Below are positions 45,161 to 55,194 of a stretch of 64,000 nt of DNA, piece after piece. How positions within the stretch are numbered: the first letter of the stretch is position 1; each line of letters starts with the position of its first letter. The stretch comes from Marinobacter vinifirmus. Its GTDB lineage: Bacteria; Pseudomonadota; Gammaproteobacteria; Pseudomonadales; Oleiphilaceae. Position numbers and translations under genes: made by a program. Where the stretch lies: NCBI RefSeq assembly GCF_002258215.1, contig NZ_NEFY01000009.1, forward strand, positions 61,070 to 125,069, read 5' to 3'. The notes under the pieces are model-generated. The model did not search any database and was not told where the DNA came from. It saw nothing but the letters and a program-made list of their open reading frames with translations.

Positions 45161-46296
45161 CAACTTCCCATACTGACCATAAGATCGGCCCGCCCCTGTG
45201 GCTGCTGGCGGAACTGACCTACCGTTGCCCGCTGCAATGTCCCTATTGCTCAAACCCTCTGGATTATGCCAGTCAGGAGCAGGAACTCTCCACCCAGCAG
45301 TGGCTGGATGTCTTGCAGCAAGGGCGTGCCCTGGGGGCGGCCCAGCTCGGTTTTTCCGGCGGTGAGCCGCTGGTTCGCCAGGATTTGCCGGAGCTTATTG
45401 GCGGCGCCCGGGAGCTTGGTTACTACACTAACCTGATCACTTCTGGCCTCGGATTGACCGAAACCAAGGTGAAGGCGTTCGCCGATGCCGGGCTGGATCA
45501 TATCCAGGTCAGCTTCCAGGCCTCCGACCCGGAACTGAACAACGCAGTAGCAGGTTCCCGTAAAGCCTTCCAACAGAAGCTGGCCATGGCCCGTGCCGTC
45601 AAGGAAGCCGGTTATCCGATGGTGCTGAACTTTGTGATCCACCGGCACAATATCCACCAGATGACGGATATTCTGGCCCTGTGCGAGAACCTCGGGGCAG
45701 ACTATGTGGAACTTGCCACTTGCCAGTATTACGGCTGGGCATTTGCTAACCGGGAGGGGTTGATGCCATCCCGGGCTCAGCTGGCGGAAGCAGAAACCCG
45801 GGTAAACCGTTACCGGGCAGAGTTGGTCGAGCGGGACCACCCCATGAAAGTGATCTTCGTGACGCCGGATTATTATGAGGAGCGCCCCAAGGCCTGCATG
45901 AACGGCTGGGGTAGCCTGTTTCTCACGGTGGCTCCGGACGGTACAGCCTTGCCCTGCCATAGCGCCCGTTTGCTGCCCATTGAGTTTCCGAATGTAACGC
46001 AGGCCTCGCTGGAAGATATCTGGTACCGAAGCCCGGGGTTTAACCACTACCGTGGTGACGGCTGGATGCCCGAGCCCTGCCGTTCCTGTGACGAGAAAGA
46101 CAAGGACTTTGGTGGCTGCCGCTGCCAGGCTTACCTGCTCACCGGCAACGCGGATAATGCTGACCCGGTTTGCGCCAAGTCGCCTCAACATGACCGGATC
46201 CTGGCCGCCCGCACCGCGGCCGACCATGCCACTGCAGGGCTGGAAGATCTCACCTACCGAAATGCCCGCAATTCCCGTGTGTTCTGCCGAAGCTGA
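45157..46296 (+). CDS. pqqE: Radical SAM peptide cyclase PqqE
   Basis: This is a 379-residue radical SAM/SPASM protein that forms the C-C bond between Glu15 and Tyr19 of PqqA. The SAM cluster is CX3CX2C: Cys24, Cys28, Cys31 ([11 protein letters not shown]). Auxiliary cluster Cys occur in [23 protein letters not shown] and [16 protein letters not shown] near the C-terminus. ATG 45157 overlaps the pqqD stop; a GTG at 45151 adds only two residues. The next gene, a prolyl-oligopeptidase-type peptidase, starts within the pqqE end. Confidence 0.96.
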   Translation: MTTSHTDHKIGPPLWLLAELTYRCPLQCPYCSNPLDYASQEQELSTQQWLDVLQQGRALGAAQLGFSGGEPLVRQDLPELIGGARELGYYTNLITSGLGLTETKVKAFADAGLDHIQVSFQASDPELNNAVAGSRKAFQQKLAMARAVKEAGYPMVLNFVIHRHNIHQMTDILALCENLGADYVELATCQYYGWAFANREGLMPSRAQLAEAETRVNRYRAELVERDHPMKVIFVTPDYYEERPKACMNGWGSLFLTVAPDGTALPCHSARLLPIEFPNVTQASLEDIWYRSPGFNHYRGDGWMPEPCRSCDEKDKDFGGCRCQAYLLTGNADNADPVCAKSPQHDRILAARTAADHATAGLEDLTYRNARNSRVFCRS

Positions 46297-48115
46297 ACCG
46301 TTGTCCGCCCAGGAAGCCTGCCGGGCACTTCAGCAGTGCGCGGAACTTCAGGTGTCTGGAGGTTCTGTGTTCTGGCTGGCCTCCGAGCCTGAAGCCGGTG
46401 GCACGGCGCTCTGGTGTTATAGCCGGCAGGGTAGCCGAAGGCTCGACACCGGAGGTAGTGTTCGCAGCCGCCTGAATAGCTATGGCGGTGGCGCCTACGC
46501 GGTGATGGACGGCGTCGTATGCTGGATATCCGAGGACCAGCATCTCTGGGTTATGGATCTGGATAACGGCCATAGACGCAAGCTTGTGGGCACTCGAGGA
46601 GCTGTCTGGGGTGGAGTGGTGGCAGATTCACTGCGCAACCGCTGGCTCGCTGTTCGTGAGTGCCACGGCCGGCAGGCATTGGTGGCGATCGATCCCGATG
46701 GAAGGTTATCGGTGCTGCATGACCATTTTGACTTCTACGGTGCGCCGGCGGTTTCCTGCGATGGCCGTGAGCTGGCGTGGGTCAGCTGGATGCTGCCAGA
46801 TATGCCCTGGGATCAGTCCTTTCTGTGCACCGCCGTTGTTGGGGGCCATGGGGACCTGCCCCGCGTTGTCAGCGCAGCACCTCCCGGTGGCGGGTCTGTC
46901 CAGCAACCTCAGTATGCGGGTAATCAGCTTTGGGTGATCTCTGATCACCGGGGGTGGTGGCAGCCGTTTTGTATCGGGCAGGCAAACGGGCAGTTTTTTT
47001 GGCAGCCTGGCAGTTTGGCAGAGGCAGACCATGCGAATGCTCCCTGGCAGCTGGGTGAGCGCCATACCTGCCGGCTACCGTCAGGCTGGGCCAGGGTTCG
47101 GTACCGGAACGGAATCGGTGAACTCTGGCTGGAACGTGAGGGTGGCCAGCAACGGGTTGCCGGGAGTTTCAGTGACCTCCGTTCACTGGACAGGCTGGAA
47201 AACGACCTTCTGTGCATTGCCCGCAGCCCGGACCGTACCGACAGCATACTGCGGATTTGTCCGGAAACCGGGCATTTCGAGGTTTTGTTTGGCGGCCAGC
47301 CGCCATGGACAGAGATAGTCCCTGTGTCGCCGGAAAGCATCGTGGTGCCCGCTGGCCAGGACAGCCGGTATGCATTGCAGGGCTTTTTCTATCCACCCTC
47401 CGGCGCGTCCCTGAACCGAAACGGGGGCAAACCACCTTTGATCCTGATCGCCCATGGTGGGCCCACCTCAGCAGCCTATGCCATTTTCAATCCACAGATT
47501 CAGTACTGGTGCCAGCGAGGTTTTGCGGTAGCCGAAGTGAACTACACCGGCAGTACCGGATTTGGCCGGGCTTTTCGCCAGGCCCTTGCTGGTCAGTGGG
47601 GCCTGGCAGACGTGGCGGACATGTTCCGGATGGCGGATTACCTGGTTGACCGGGGGCGGGCAGATCCGCAGCGCTTGTTTATTCAGGGGCGCAGCTCCGG
47701 TGGTTATACTGCGTTGATGGCTGCCATGGCGCCCGGGAGCAGGCTCAGCGGCCTGGCCAGCCTTTACGGGGTAACCGATCCGTTGCGGTTGCGGGAATCT
47801 ACCCACCGGTTTGAATCCGGCTATCTGGACTGGCTGCTTGGGCCGGCGGGAGAGGATGGTGCGTATTGGAAGCAGAAAACGCCCCTGCGGATGGCTGAGC
47901 GGATTTCATGCCCAGCCATCTTCTTTCAGGGCGGGCAGGATCCTGTTGTGGTGCCGGAACAAACCCGGAGCATGGTAAACGCCATGCGAAAGATCGGGAA
48001 GCCGGCGCAGCTGGTATGGTTTGAGCATGAAGCCCATGGCTTCCGGTGTTCAGGTAACCAGGCGCAGATGCTTGACCGGCTTTGGTGTTTCTACTCTAAA
48101 CCAAATGCTCAATGA
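46262..48115 (+). CDS. pqqH: S9-family peptidase linked to PQQ synthesis (PqqH type)
   Basis: This is a 617-residue prolyl-oligopeptidase-type serine peptidase: an N-terminal beta-propeller (about 1-370) and a C-terminal hydrolase domain with [19 protein letters not shown], Ser478 in [12 protein letters not shown], Asp in [12 protein letters not shown] and His in EHEAHGFR. No signal peptide, so cytoplasmic. It overlaps pqqE by 35 bp (ATG 46262). In Pseudomonas aeruginosa PA1990 (PqqH) is in the same position. A protease is needed to release the cross-linked Glu-Tyr from PqqA, and no pqqF-type zinc peptidase is in the window, so this may do that or further trimming; not proven. Confidence 0.85.
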   Translation: MPAIPVCSAEAEPLSAQEACRALQQCAELQVSGGSVFWLASEPEAGGTALWCYSRQGSRRLDTGGSVRSRLNSYGGGAYAVMDGVVCWISEDQHLWVMDLDNGHRRKLVGTRGAVWGGVVADSLRNRWLAVRECHGRQALVAIDPDGRLSVLHDHFDFYGAPAVSCDGRELAWVSWMLPDMPWDQSFLCTAVVGGHGDLPRVVSAAPPGGGSVQQPQYAGNQLWVISDHRGWWQPFCIGQANGQFFWQPGSLAEADHANAPWQLGERHTCRLPSGWARVRYRNGIGELWLEREGGQQRVAGSFSDLRSLDRLENDLLCIARSPDRTDSILRICPETGHFEVLFGGQPPWTEIVPVSPESIVVPAGQDSRYALQGFFYPPSGASLNRNGGKPPLILIAHGGPTSAAYAIFNPQIQYWCQRGFAVAEVNYTGSTGFGRAFRQALAGQWGLADVADMFRMADYLVDRGRADPQRLFIQGRSSGGYTALMAAMAPGSRLSGLASLYGVTDPLRLRESTHRFESGYLDWLLGPAGEDGAYWKQKTPLRMAERISCPAIFFQGGQDPVVVPEQTRSMVNAMRKIGKPAQLVWFEHEAHGFRCSGNQAQMLDRLWCFYSKPNAQ

Positions 48116-48184
48116 AGCACCTCGAAACTTGAGTTAGTATGTCAGCAACTCCTATAACAACAAGCTGGTTGCATCAGACGCCTT

Positions 48185-49348
48185 ATGAGCTACGACATAT
48201 CTGCACTGCGTAAATTTGTCTCTCCGGAAATCGTTTTCGGCGCCGGTTCCCGCCGTTCGGTGGCTAATTTCGCGAGTAACTTCGGTGCCCGCCATGTCTT
48301 TCTTGTGTCGGACCCCGGTGTGTCGGAAGCTGGCTGGGTAGGAGAGATTGAAACACTGCTGCTGGATGCAGGCCTGCGCTGCACCACCTTCACGGATATT
48401 TCTCCTAACCCCAAGGTTGACGAAGTTATGGCCGGCGCCGAGCTGTACCGGTCCAGCGAGTGCGATGTCATTGTGGCTATTGGTGGCGGCAGTCCGATGG
48501 ACTGTGCCAAGGGCATCGGCATTGTGGCCACTCACGGCCGGCATATTCTGGAATTTGAAGGGGTGGACACCATTACCAATCCCCCTCCACCGATGATTCT
48601 GATTCCCACCACTGCGGGCACATCGGCAGACGTTTCACAGTTTGCGATCATTTCTGACCCTGGCCGGCGCTTCAAATTTTCTATTATCAGCAAGGCGGTG
48701 GTACCTGATGTTTCGTTGATTGACCCGGAAGTCACTGAAACCATGGGGGCCTATCTTACCGCCTGCACCGGTGTCGATGCCCTGGTGCACGCTATCGAGG
48801 CCTTTGTATCCACCGGCAGCGGGCCGCTCACCGATACCCACGCTCTGGAGGCCATCCGGCTGATTAACCGTAACCTGGAGCCTTTGGTGGCCAATCCGGC
48901 AGACCCGGTGTTGCGGGAACAGATTATGCTGGCTTCGATGCAGGCCGGGCTGGCTTTCTCGAACGCCATTCTCGGGGCTGTGCATGCCATGTCCCACAGC
49001 CTGGGCGGCTTCCTGGATTTGCCCCATGGCCTTTGCAATGCCTTGTTGCTGGAGCATGTGGTGGCCTACAACTTCCCGTCGACTGAGGATCGTTTCCGCC
49101 GTGTTGCAGAGGCTATGGATGTTGATACCCGTGGAATGAGTAATGCCCAGGTGAAAAAACGCTTGATGGAGAGGATTGTCCTACTCAAGCGGAAAGTGGG
49201 ACTGGAGGCCAGGCTAAAGGAATTGGGCGTAACCATCTCAGACATCCCCTACCTGTCTGGTTATGCCCTGAAGGACCCGTGCATTCTGACCAACCCCCGA
49301 AAATCTTCTCTGCGGGACGTTCAGGTGGTTTATGAAGAAGCCCTCTGA
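48185..49348 (+). CDS. ercA: Iron-containing alcohol dehydrogenase ErcA
   Basis: This is a 387-residue Fe-ADH. The NAD-binding region has IVAIGGGSPMDCAKGIGIV and PTTAGTSADVSQFAII. Metal ligands Asp and His are in TGVDALVHAIEAFVS, and two more His in GAVHAMSHSLGGFLDLPHGLCNALLLEH. In Pseudomonas this protein (PA1991, ErcA) was reported to be involved in regulating ethanol oxidation rather than only catalysis. It is followed by ErcS with an overlap of 17 bp, the same order as in P. aeruginosa and P. putida. Confidence 0.9.
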   Translation: MSYDISALRKFVSPEIVFGAGSRRSVANFASNFGARHVFLVSDPGVSEAGWVGEIETLLLDAGLRCTTFTDISPNPKVDEVMAGAELYRSSECDVIVAIGGGSPMDCAKGIGIVATHGRHILEFEGVDTITNPPPPMILIPTTAGTSADVSQFAIISDPGRRFKFSIISKAVVPDVSLIDPEVTETMGAYLTACTGVDALVHAIEAFVSTGSGPLTDTHALEAIRLINRNLEPLVANPADPVLREQIMLASMQAGLAFSNAILGAVHAMSHSLGGFLDLPHGLCNALLLEHVVAYNFPSTEDRFRRVAEAMDVDTRGMSNAQVKKRLMERIVLLKRKVGLEARLKELGVTISDIPYLSGYALKDPCILTNPRKSSLRDVQVVYEEAL

Positions 49349-51002
49349 CCCCGGCGAAAACGGGTATGGTATTGGCGACCTGCTTGGGCTGGGCAGTCAG
49401 TCTGTACGTAAGAACTATTACCCGGCACTGCAGGATCGGATAGAAGAGCTGGAACAGGAACGTAACCGTTACAAGTGGCTGTTTGAAAACGCGCTGCATG
49501 GGATTTTCCAGGCCGACCTCAGAGGTGGTTTTGTGGCGTGCAACCCGGCCATGGCTCGTATCTGCGGCTATGACAGCCCAGAGCAGCTCAGGGCCCGGGT
49601 AATCCGGCTTCGGGAACAGCTGTTTTGCAGCTCCTCAGAGTTTGATGCAATTCGCCAGGCCTTGCTCGATGAAGGAAGTTTGAATGCCCGTGAAACCCGG
49701 TTCCAGCGCTCAGACCAGACTCCCGTGCATGTGGCGGTTACCTTGCTGCGCCGGCCGGATCTGGGGCCGGAGGTAGTTGAAGCCTTTGTTGCCGACATTA
49801 CCGACCGCGTGCAGGCTCGGCAGAAGCTTGAACAGTTGAATGCGGAACTTGAGCGCAGGGTTGAAGAGCGCACCGAAGAGCTTCAGAACGCCAATCGCAG
49901 CAAAGACAAGTATCTTGCCGCAGCCAGCCATGACCTGTTACAGCCGCTGAATGCAGCTCGGCTGATGATTTCGGCCCTGCAGGACAGCCATTTGCCTGAT
50001 AAAGAAGGGCGGATGGTGGAACAGGTTCACCGTGCGCTGGAAGGGGCGGAGGATCTGCTGGCAGATCTGCTGGACATTTCAAAGCTTGACCAGCAAGCCA
50101 TGAAGCCGGACTTGGTGTATACCGATATGGATGCGCTGGTGAGAGGGCTCGGGGCCGAGTTTGAAGCCGTTGCCGAGAACGCCGGACTGGATTTTCGGGT
50201 GCGTTCATTACCTGCCATGGTACAGACTGACCAGCGTATGTTGACCCGAATCATCCGGAATCTTCTCAGCAATGCGTTCCGATACACCCGGACGGGCGGC
50301 GTGCTGTTGGCCCTGCGCCGCCGTGCAGATACCCTGAAGGTAGAGGTATGGGATACCGGCGTCGGAATAGAACCGGTCAAGCTGCGGGATATTTTCAGAG
50401 AGTTTCACCAGATCGTTCCTCACGGTTCCGGTGGCCGGCAGGGTGTAGGGCTTGGGCTTGCCATTGTGGAACGTATGGTAAGGGTCCTGGACTACCGCAT
50501 TGATGTGGCATCGAGGCCAGATACCGGTTCGCGCTTCACCCTGACACTTCCCCTCGCTTCAGCTCCTAGCCTGCAGGCCTGGTTTCGGCCGGTCATACCG
50601 GAGCCTCCCGGTAATGGTTTTGACGGAGTGTCTGTGCTTGTTATAGACAATGAGCCTGCGGTCCTCGAGAGCATGCAGGCGCTGCTGGAACGCTGGGGAT
50701 GCAGGGTAATGACGGCCACCAGCCGGGTTCAGGCGTTGGAACGGCTTGCGCAGGATGGTGGTCGCCCGGACGCACTTCTGGTCGATTACCACCTTGATCA
50801 TGATTTGACCGGATTCGACGCAATTTACGGGGTTCGCAAGTATCTGAAAGCCGATATCCCTGCCGCAGTGATAACTGCAGACCGGAGTGACGAAGTCCGC
50901 TCGTTGCTTAGGGCCCAGTATCTTCCCGCACTGAATAAACCTGTCAAACCCAACCGGTTACGGGCTCTGCTAACCAGCCTTCTCGCAACGGGTACTGTCT
51001 GA
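49332..51002 (+). CDS. ercS: Hybrid sensor histidine kinase ErcS
   Basis: This is a 556-residue soluble kinase: a short N-terminal part (FENALHGIFQADLRGGFVACNPAMARICGYDS, PAS domain, about 45-165), HisKA with YLAAASHDLLQPLNAARLMISAL (His200), HATPase_c with NLLSNAFRYTRTGGVLL and DTGVGIE, and a C-terminal receiver with Asp485 in LLVDYHLDHD. It resembles ErcS (PA1992). The kinase and receiver halves are closely similar to NahK at 19911, pointing to a duplication. No output domain, so it must pass its phosphate on, perhaps to ErbR. ATG 49332 lies within the end of ercA. Confidence 0.88.
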   Translation: MKKPSDPGENGYGIGDLLGLGSQSVRKNYYPALQDRIEELEQERNRYKWLFENALHGIFQADLRGGFVACNPAMARICGYDSPEQLRARVIRLREQLFCSSSEFDAIRQALLDEGSLNARETRFQRSDQTPVHVAVTLLRRPDLGPEVVEAFVADITDRVQARQKLEQLNAELERRVEERTEELQNANRSKDKYLAAASHDLLQPLNAARLMISALQDSHLPDKEGRMVEQVHRALEGAEDLLADLLDISKLDQQAMKPDLVYTDMDALVRGLGAEFEAVAENAGLDFRVRSLPAMVQTDQRMLTRIIRNLLSNAFRYTRTGGVLLALRRRADTLKVEVWDTGVGIEPVKLRDIFREFHQIVPHGSGGRQGVGLGLAIVERMVRVLDYRIDVASRPDTGSRFTLTLPLASAPSLQAWFRPVIPEPPGNGFDGVSVLVIDNEPAVLESMQALLERWGCRVMTATSRVQALERLAQDGGRPDALLVDYHLDHDLTGFDAIYGVRKYLKADIPAAVITADRSDEVRSLLRAQYLPALNKPVKPNRLRALLTSLLATGTV

Positions 51003-51062
51003 CAGGCGACAATATTTGAGTTACCGTTGCAGGAGCAAACGGAATACCTACAGGAGAAACCG

Positions 51063-52439
51063 GTGACCGACTACAGAACCGAACAGGACAGTCTGGGCGA
51101 AGTGGCAGTACCCGCAGAGGCCCTCTGGGGCGCCCAGACCCAAAGGGCCATCGACAACTTTCCGGTCAGCGGCCAGCCCATGCCGGCCGAATTCATCAAG
51201 GCGGTGGTACTGGTGAAGTGGTCTGCCGCCCAGGCTAATGCTTCCCTGGGCTTGCTGGATGCGCCCTATCGGGACGCCATTGTGCAGGCCTGCGGTCGGC
51301 TGAGCATGGGCGAGTTTGCGGACCAGTTTCCGGTTGACCGCTACCAGACCGGGTCCGGCACCAGTACCAATATGAACGTGAACGAGGTGGTGGCCGCTAT
51401 CGCCCGCCAGCAGGGCGTGGATGTGCATCCCAATGATCACGTGAACATGAGCCAGAGCTCGAACGATGTGATCCCCACGGCCATTCACATCAGCTCGGTG
51501 CTGGCGGTAAAGAACAAGTTGTTGCCAGCCATCTCGCACCTTCGCGGGGTGATTTACCAGCGCGAGGGTGAGCTGGCAGGGCAGGTGAAAACCGGGAGAA
51601 CCCACCTGATGGATGCCATGCCCGTTACCCTTGGCCAGGAACTGAAAACCTGGCGGGAACAGCTGGCAGCAGTCGAAAAGCGGCTTGAAGCGGCGATGGA
51701 CGAGCTGGCAGACCTGCCCCAGGGGGGCACGGCGGTCGGCACCGGTGTAAATGCCGCTTCCGAGTTTGCCGGGCAGTTCATCAAGTTTCTGAAGATAAAC
51801 AGTGGCTACAGTTTTCGATCCCTCAACCACAAGTTCGTAGCCCAGAGTGCGGTGGATGCGCCGGTGGCGCTGTCGGCCCAGCTCAGGGGGCTTGCGGTGG
51901 TACTGACCAAGATCGCCAACGATCTGCGCTGGATGAATAGCGGCCCTATACATGGCCTATCAGAGATCAGCTTGCCTGCGCTGCAGCCGGGCAGCAGCAT
52001 CATGCCTGGCAAGGTGAATCCGGTCATTCCGGAATCGGTGGCCATGGTTGGAGCCCAGGTGATGGGGCTGGATAACGCCGTGGCCATGGCGGGCCAGTCC
52101 GGCAATTTCCAGCTGAACGTGATGCTGCCGCTGGTGGGCGCCAACCTGCTGGATATGATCGGTTTGCTGGCCAATGCCACAACCATGCTGGCCGACAAGG
52201 CCATTCAGGGCTTTACGGTCAATGCCGATAACCTGAATGCCGGGGTGGGGCGCAACCCGGTGCTGGTGACGGCCCTGAACCCGGAGATCGGCTATGCCCT
52301 GGCGGCGGACATTGCCAAGGAAGCCTACCGCACCGGCCGGCCGGTGATTGATGTGGCGGAAGAACGCAGTGGCCTGAGCCGTCAGCGTTTGGAAGAGCTG
52401 ATGGATCCGCTCAAGCTGACCCGTGGAGGGCTCGCCTGA
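51063..52439 (+). CDS. fumC: Class II fumarate hydratase FumC
   Basis: This is a 458-residue class II fumarase, reversibly hydrating fumarate to malate in the TCA cycle. The family signature GSSIMPGKVNP is intact, and TGSGTSTNMNVNEV and the histidine-containing GRTHLMDAMPV blocks are present. I chose GTG 51063, with AGGAG seven bases upstream; an in-frame TTG at 51027 would add 12 unrelated residues. It lies 60 bp after ercS in the same direction, but its role is general metabolism. Confidence 0.95.
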   Translation: MTDYRTEQDSLGEVAVPAEALWGAQTQRAIDNFPVSGQPMPAEFIKAVVLVKWSAAQANASLGLLDAPYRDAIVQACGRLSMGEFADQFPVDRYQTGSGTSTNMNVNEVVAAIARQQGVDVHPNDHVNMSQSSNDVIPTAIHISSVLAVKNKLLPAISHLRGVIYQREGELAGQVKTGRTHLMDAMPVTLGQELKTWREQLAAVEKRLEAAMDELADLPQGGTAVGTGVNAASEFAGQFIKFLKINSGYSFRSLNHKFVAQSAVDAPVALSAQLRGLAVVLTKIANDLRWMNSGPIHGLSEISLPALQPGSSIMPGKVNPVIPESVAMVGAQVMGLDNAVAMAGQSGNFQLNVMLPLVGANLLDMIGLLANATTMLADKAIQGFTVNADNLNAGVGRNPVLVTALNPEIGYALAADIAKEAYRTGRPVIDVAEERSGLSRQRLEELMDPLKLTRGGLA

Positions 52440-52462
52440 GCCAGTCCCGCCGGAGGTAGCCC

Positions 52463-52945
52463 GTGCTGTTGTCGCTGGAGTTGTTTGTCATGCTGGTTCT
52501 GGCCAACGGGTCTCCGGTGGTGGTGGCCCGGCTGTTGCACAATCGCTGGGACTGGCCGGTAGATGGTGACCGGCTATGGCGTGACGGCCGGCCGGTGTTT
52601 GGTCACAGCAAAACCTGGCGCGGGCTGGCTTCCGGTGTGCTGTCCTGTCTGTTATTCGCGGCCTGGCTGGGGCTGGGCTGGATTTTCGGGGCGCTGTTCG
52701 GCTTGCTGGCGTTGCTGGGGGATTTGCTCAGCAGTTTCATCAAGCGCCGCGCAGGGCTGGTGTCCAGTTCCCGCGCCCTGTGGCTGGATCAGCTGCCGGA
52801 AGCCCTGTTGCCCATGCTGATGGCCTGGTACTGGTTGCCGCTGGCGTTATGGCAGGCGGTTTCGGTGGCTGTGCTGTTTGCCATTGCCAACGTGGTGGTG
52901 TCGCCGCTGCTGTTCCGGCTGGGTATCCGCAAGCAGCCTCACTGA
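52463..52945 (+). CDS. CDP-archaeol synthase-like membrane protein (CarS/DUF46)
   Basis: This is a 160-residue protein with four to five hydrophobic segments and the CTP-transferase-like core GRPVFGHSKTWRG, LLGDLLSSFIKRRAGLVSS and LWLDQLPEALLP. This is the CarS/DUF46 pattern; in archaea CarS makes CDP-archaeol. Bacterial members have an unknown lipid substrate, so the function here is unassigned beyond a probable CDP-lipid transferase. GTG start with GGAGG upstream. It follows fumC by 23 bp and converges with the phosphoesterase gene, 5 bp away. Confidence 0.7.
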   Translation: MLLSLELFVMLVLANGSPVVVARLLHNRWDWPVDGDRLWRDGRPVFGHSKTWRGLASGVLSCLLFAAWLGLGWIFGALFGLLALLGDLLSSFIKRRAGLVSSSRALWLDQLPEALLPMLMAWYWLPLALWQAVSVAVLFAIANVVVSPLLFRLGIRKQPH

Positions 52946-52950
52946 GGGCC

Positions 52951-53925
52951 TCAGGCCGGGCCCCGGGTGAGGGTATGCAAGGTCACTTCCGGCGGGCAGT
53001 TCAGGCGCACATTCAGCACCGAGGTTCCCGCCCCCGGCGAGGTATACCCCTGCATACCGTTCACCTGCCAGAAGCCTTTGCCGAGTCTGCGGGGGCAGTC
53101 GGAGTCGAGGGTGACCGGGATGCCGCCGGGCAGGCAGATCTGGCCGCCATGGGTGTGGCCGCATAAAAACATGTCATAGCCGGCGTGGGCCGCTTCGCGC
53201 CAGATTTCAGGCGTGTGGCTGAGCAGCAGGCTGATACCGCCTGCGGGAATGTCGTCGCCGGCCCGGTGCAGGTTGTGCACTTTGTAGTAATGGGCGTCGT
53301 CTACTCCGGCCAGGTAGATCCTGGCCTGTTCCCGTTCCAGTGGCACCATTTCATTCATCAGCAACCGGTAGCCCATGTCTTCCAGTGCCGGAACCATGCG
53401 CACGCTGTCGTGGTTGCCCAGCACCGCGTAGGTGTCTCCCCGGATCGCCTCCCGGAGCTTTTCCATGCCCGCCAGGGCGGCATCTACCGGGCCCCAGGTG
53501 CGCTGGCGGTAATCGCCGGTCAGCACGCACAGGTCGTAGTCGAGCGGTTCAATCTGGCGGATGACGGCTTGCAGGTTCTGCTCGTCCATATCCACGTGCA
53601 GGTCGGTCAGGTGCAGTATCCTGAAACCTTCAAAGGCCTCGGGCAGGTCTGGCAGCACGAAGCTGTTGTGGGCGGTTTGCAGCTTGCGGCTGTTGCGCTG
53701 GGCCCGGTTGAACAGCCCTACCGCCTGCAGGCAAAAGCGGATAAAACCCGGCGCGTTGGTGATGTTCTCAAGGTGGAAGGAGCGCCTGTCGCGGCCCAGG
53801 ATCAGGGCCTCCGATTCCTGCTCGATGCCCAGGCGCTGGCGGGCGTGTACCGGCCCCAGCCGAAGGCTTAGGCGGTAATGGAGAAGCTCGTCCTGATCTT
53901 CCGGTTCGCGGACTTTTGCTGTCAT
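52951..53925 (-). CDS. Metallophosphoesterase, YkuE/calcineurin-like
   Basis: This is a 324-residue calcineurin-like phosphoesterase. The metal-site blocks are all visible: LHLTDLHVDMDE (Dx-H), LTGDYRQ (GDxx), VLGNHDSVRMV (GNHD), LLSHTPEIW (His) and LCGHTHGGQICLP (GHTH). A long N-terminal lead of about 90 residues precedes the core. No clear signal peptide. Substrate unknown; YkuE-type enzymes may act on phospholipid-like or nucleotide substrates. Confidence 0.88.
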   Translation of the reverse strand: MTAKVREPEDQDELLHYRLSLRLGPVHARQRLGIEQESEALILGRDRRSFHLENITNAPGFIRFCLQAVGLFNRAQRNSRKLQTAHNSFVLPDLPEAFEGFRILHLTDLHVDMDEQNLQAVIRQIEPLDYDLCVLTGDYRQRTWGPVDAALAGMEKLREAIRGDTYAVLGNHDSVRMVPALEDMGYRLLMNEMVPLEREQARIYLAGVDDAHYYKVHNLHRAGDDIPAGGISLLLSHTPEIWREAAHAGYDMFLCGHTHGGQICLPGGIPVTLDSDCPRRLGKGFWQVNGMQGYTSPGAGTSVLNVRLNCPPEVTLHTLTRGPA

Positions 53926-54098
53926 GCTGTTTCCCTGATGCCGAGCGGGGTCTTATCGCTGGCCCCTGTTTTCATTATGGTGGCTGACAGGGCATGTGCA
54001 ACCGCCCTGACATAATTTCATGTTGCGGTTGTGTCTGTTTATCATCGGTGGTCGTATACACGGGTATAACCTGTGCAACCAGAAACTGGAGACAAACT

Positions 54099-54749
54099 AT
54101 GACCGAAAGCTGCAATATTCCGGATCTGAATGTGCCGCGCAGCCGGTTCCCGACCCCGGAACAGGAACTGCCTGAAACCGGCAGCGAAGCCCATGTGGTG
54201 CTGGCCGGTGGTTGCTTCTGGTGCGTGGAAGCGGTGTTCCTGGCTATCGACGGAGTTACCCGGGTTGAATCCGGCTATGCCGGCGGTTCGGCTGACACGG
54301 CAAATTATGAGGCGGTCTGTTCCGGCAGCACCGGCCATGCTGAAGTGGTAGATGTGCACTACAACCCGGAAAAGGTCGGTTTCGGCGAACTGCTGCGGGT
54401 GTTTTTCTCGGTGGCCCACGACCCGACCCAGCTGAACCGGCAGGGCAACGACATCGGCAGCCAGTATCGGTCTGCCGTATTCTATGAAAACGATGCCCAG
54501 AAGCAGCTGGTGCAGGCCTACATCCGGCAACTGGATGAGTCCGGCGTTTACCCGGCACCGGTGGTTACCACCCTGGAGCCGCTGACGGCGTTTTACCCGG
54601 CCGAGGCACACCACCAGAACTTTGCGGCCCGTAATCCGTACCAGCCCTATATCATGGCCGTAGCCGCCCCGAAGATGGAAAAGCTGGCCAGCGCATGGCC
54701 GGACCGACTGAAACCCGAATTCAGCCAGGACGACCAGGACCTGGCCTGA
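54099..54749 (+). CDS. msrA: Peptide-methionine (S)-S-oxide reductase MsrA
   Basis: This is a 216-residue enzyme that reduces methionine-S-sulfoxide. It has the catalytic [11 protein letters not shown] motif and the active-site block [23 protein letters not shown], then [18 protein letters not shown] 54099 has CTGGAGAC upstream; the open frame extends back to 53994 but that part is unlike the family. It is followed 10 bp later by msrB and then an acyltransferase overlapping by 4 bp, so the three are probably co-transcribed. Confidence 0.95.
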   Translation: MTESCNIPDLNVPRSRFPTPEQELPETGSEAHVVLAGGCFWCVEAVFLAIDGVTRVESGYAGGSADTANYEAVCSGSTGHAEVVDVHYNPEKVGFGELLRVFFSVAHDPTQLNRQGNDIGSQYRSAVFYENDAQKQLVQAYIRQLDESGVYPAPVVTTLEPLTAFYPAEAHHQNFAARNPYQPYIMAVAAPKMEKLASAWPDRLKPEFSQDDQDLA

Positions 54750-54759
54750 GGAGAATGCA

Positions 54760-55194
54760 ATGAGTGTATCGGCATCAGGCTATGACCTGACCCCGCTGAG
54801 CGAAGCGGACATTGAAGACAAGGCCAGCGCACTGAGCGCAGAAGAGCGACGGGTATTGCTGGACCACGGCACCGAGCACCCGTTCTGCGGCACCCTGCTG
54901 GACAACAAGAAGACCGGGGTATACCACTGCCGGCTGTGTGACCTGCCGTTGTTCAGCTCCGATGCCAAGTTTGATTCCGGCACCGGCTGGCCGAGCTTCT
55001 TCCAGCCGTTTGACCCGGAACATATCCGCTACATTGAGGACACCAGCTTTGGCATGGTGCGGACGGAGATCCGCTGTGCCCGCTGCGACAGCCACCAGGG
55101 CCACGTATTCCCGGATGGTCCGCCACCCACCGGGCAGCGGTATTGCCTGAACTCGGTGTCTCTGGTGTTCCGGGAGACAGAGCATTCAGCATGA
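54760..55194 (+). CDS. msrB: Peptide-methionine (R)-S-oxide reductase MsrB
   Basis: This is a 144-residue enzyme for the R-epimer of methionine sulfoxide. Zinc Cys pairs are in [11 protein letters not shown] and [13 protein letters not shown]; the substrate-side GTGWPSFF and the catalytic Cys in [11 protein letters not shown] are present. It starts with an ATG with GAGGAG upstream. Its stop overlaps the next ATG, so translation is probably coupled. Together with MsrA it covers both epimers in oxidative stress. Confidence 0.95.
   Translation: MSVSASGYDLTPLSEADIEDKASALSAEERRVLLDHGTEHPFCGTLLDNKKTGVYHCRLCDLPLFSSDAKFDSGTGWPSFFQPFDPEHIRYIEDTSFGMVRTEIRCARCDSHQGHVFPDGPPPTGQRYCLNSVSLVFRETEHSA

Noticed and set aside
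46052..46261. N-terminal extension of the S9 peptidase into pqqE
   Set aside because: It is the out-of-frame shadow of pqqE; the peptidase family pattern begins after ATG 46262.
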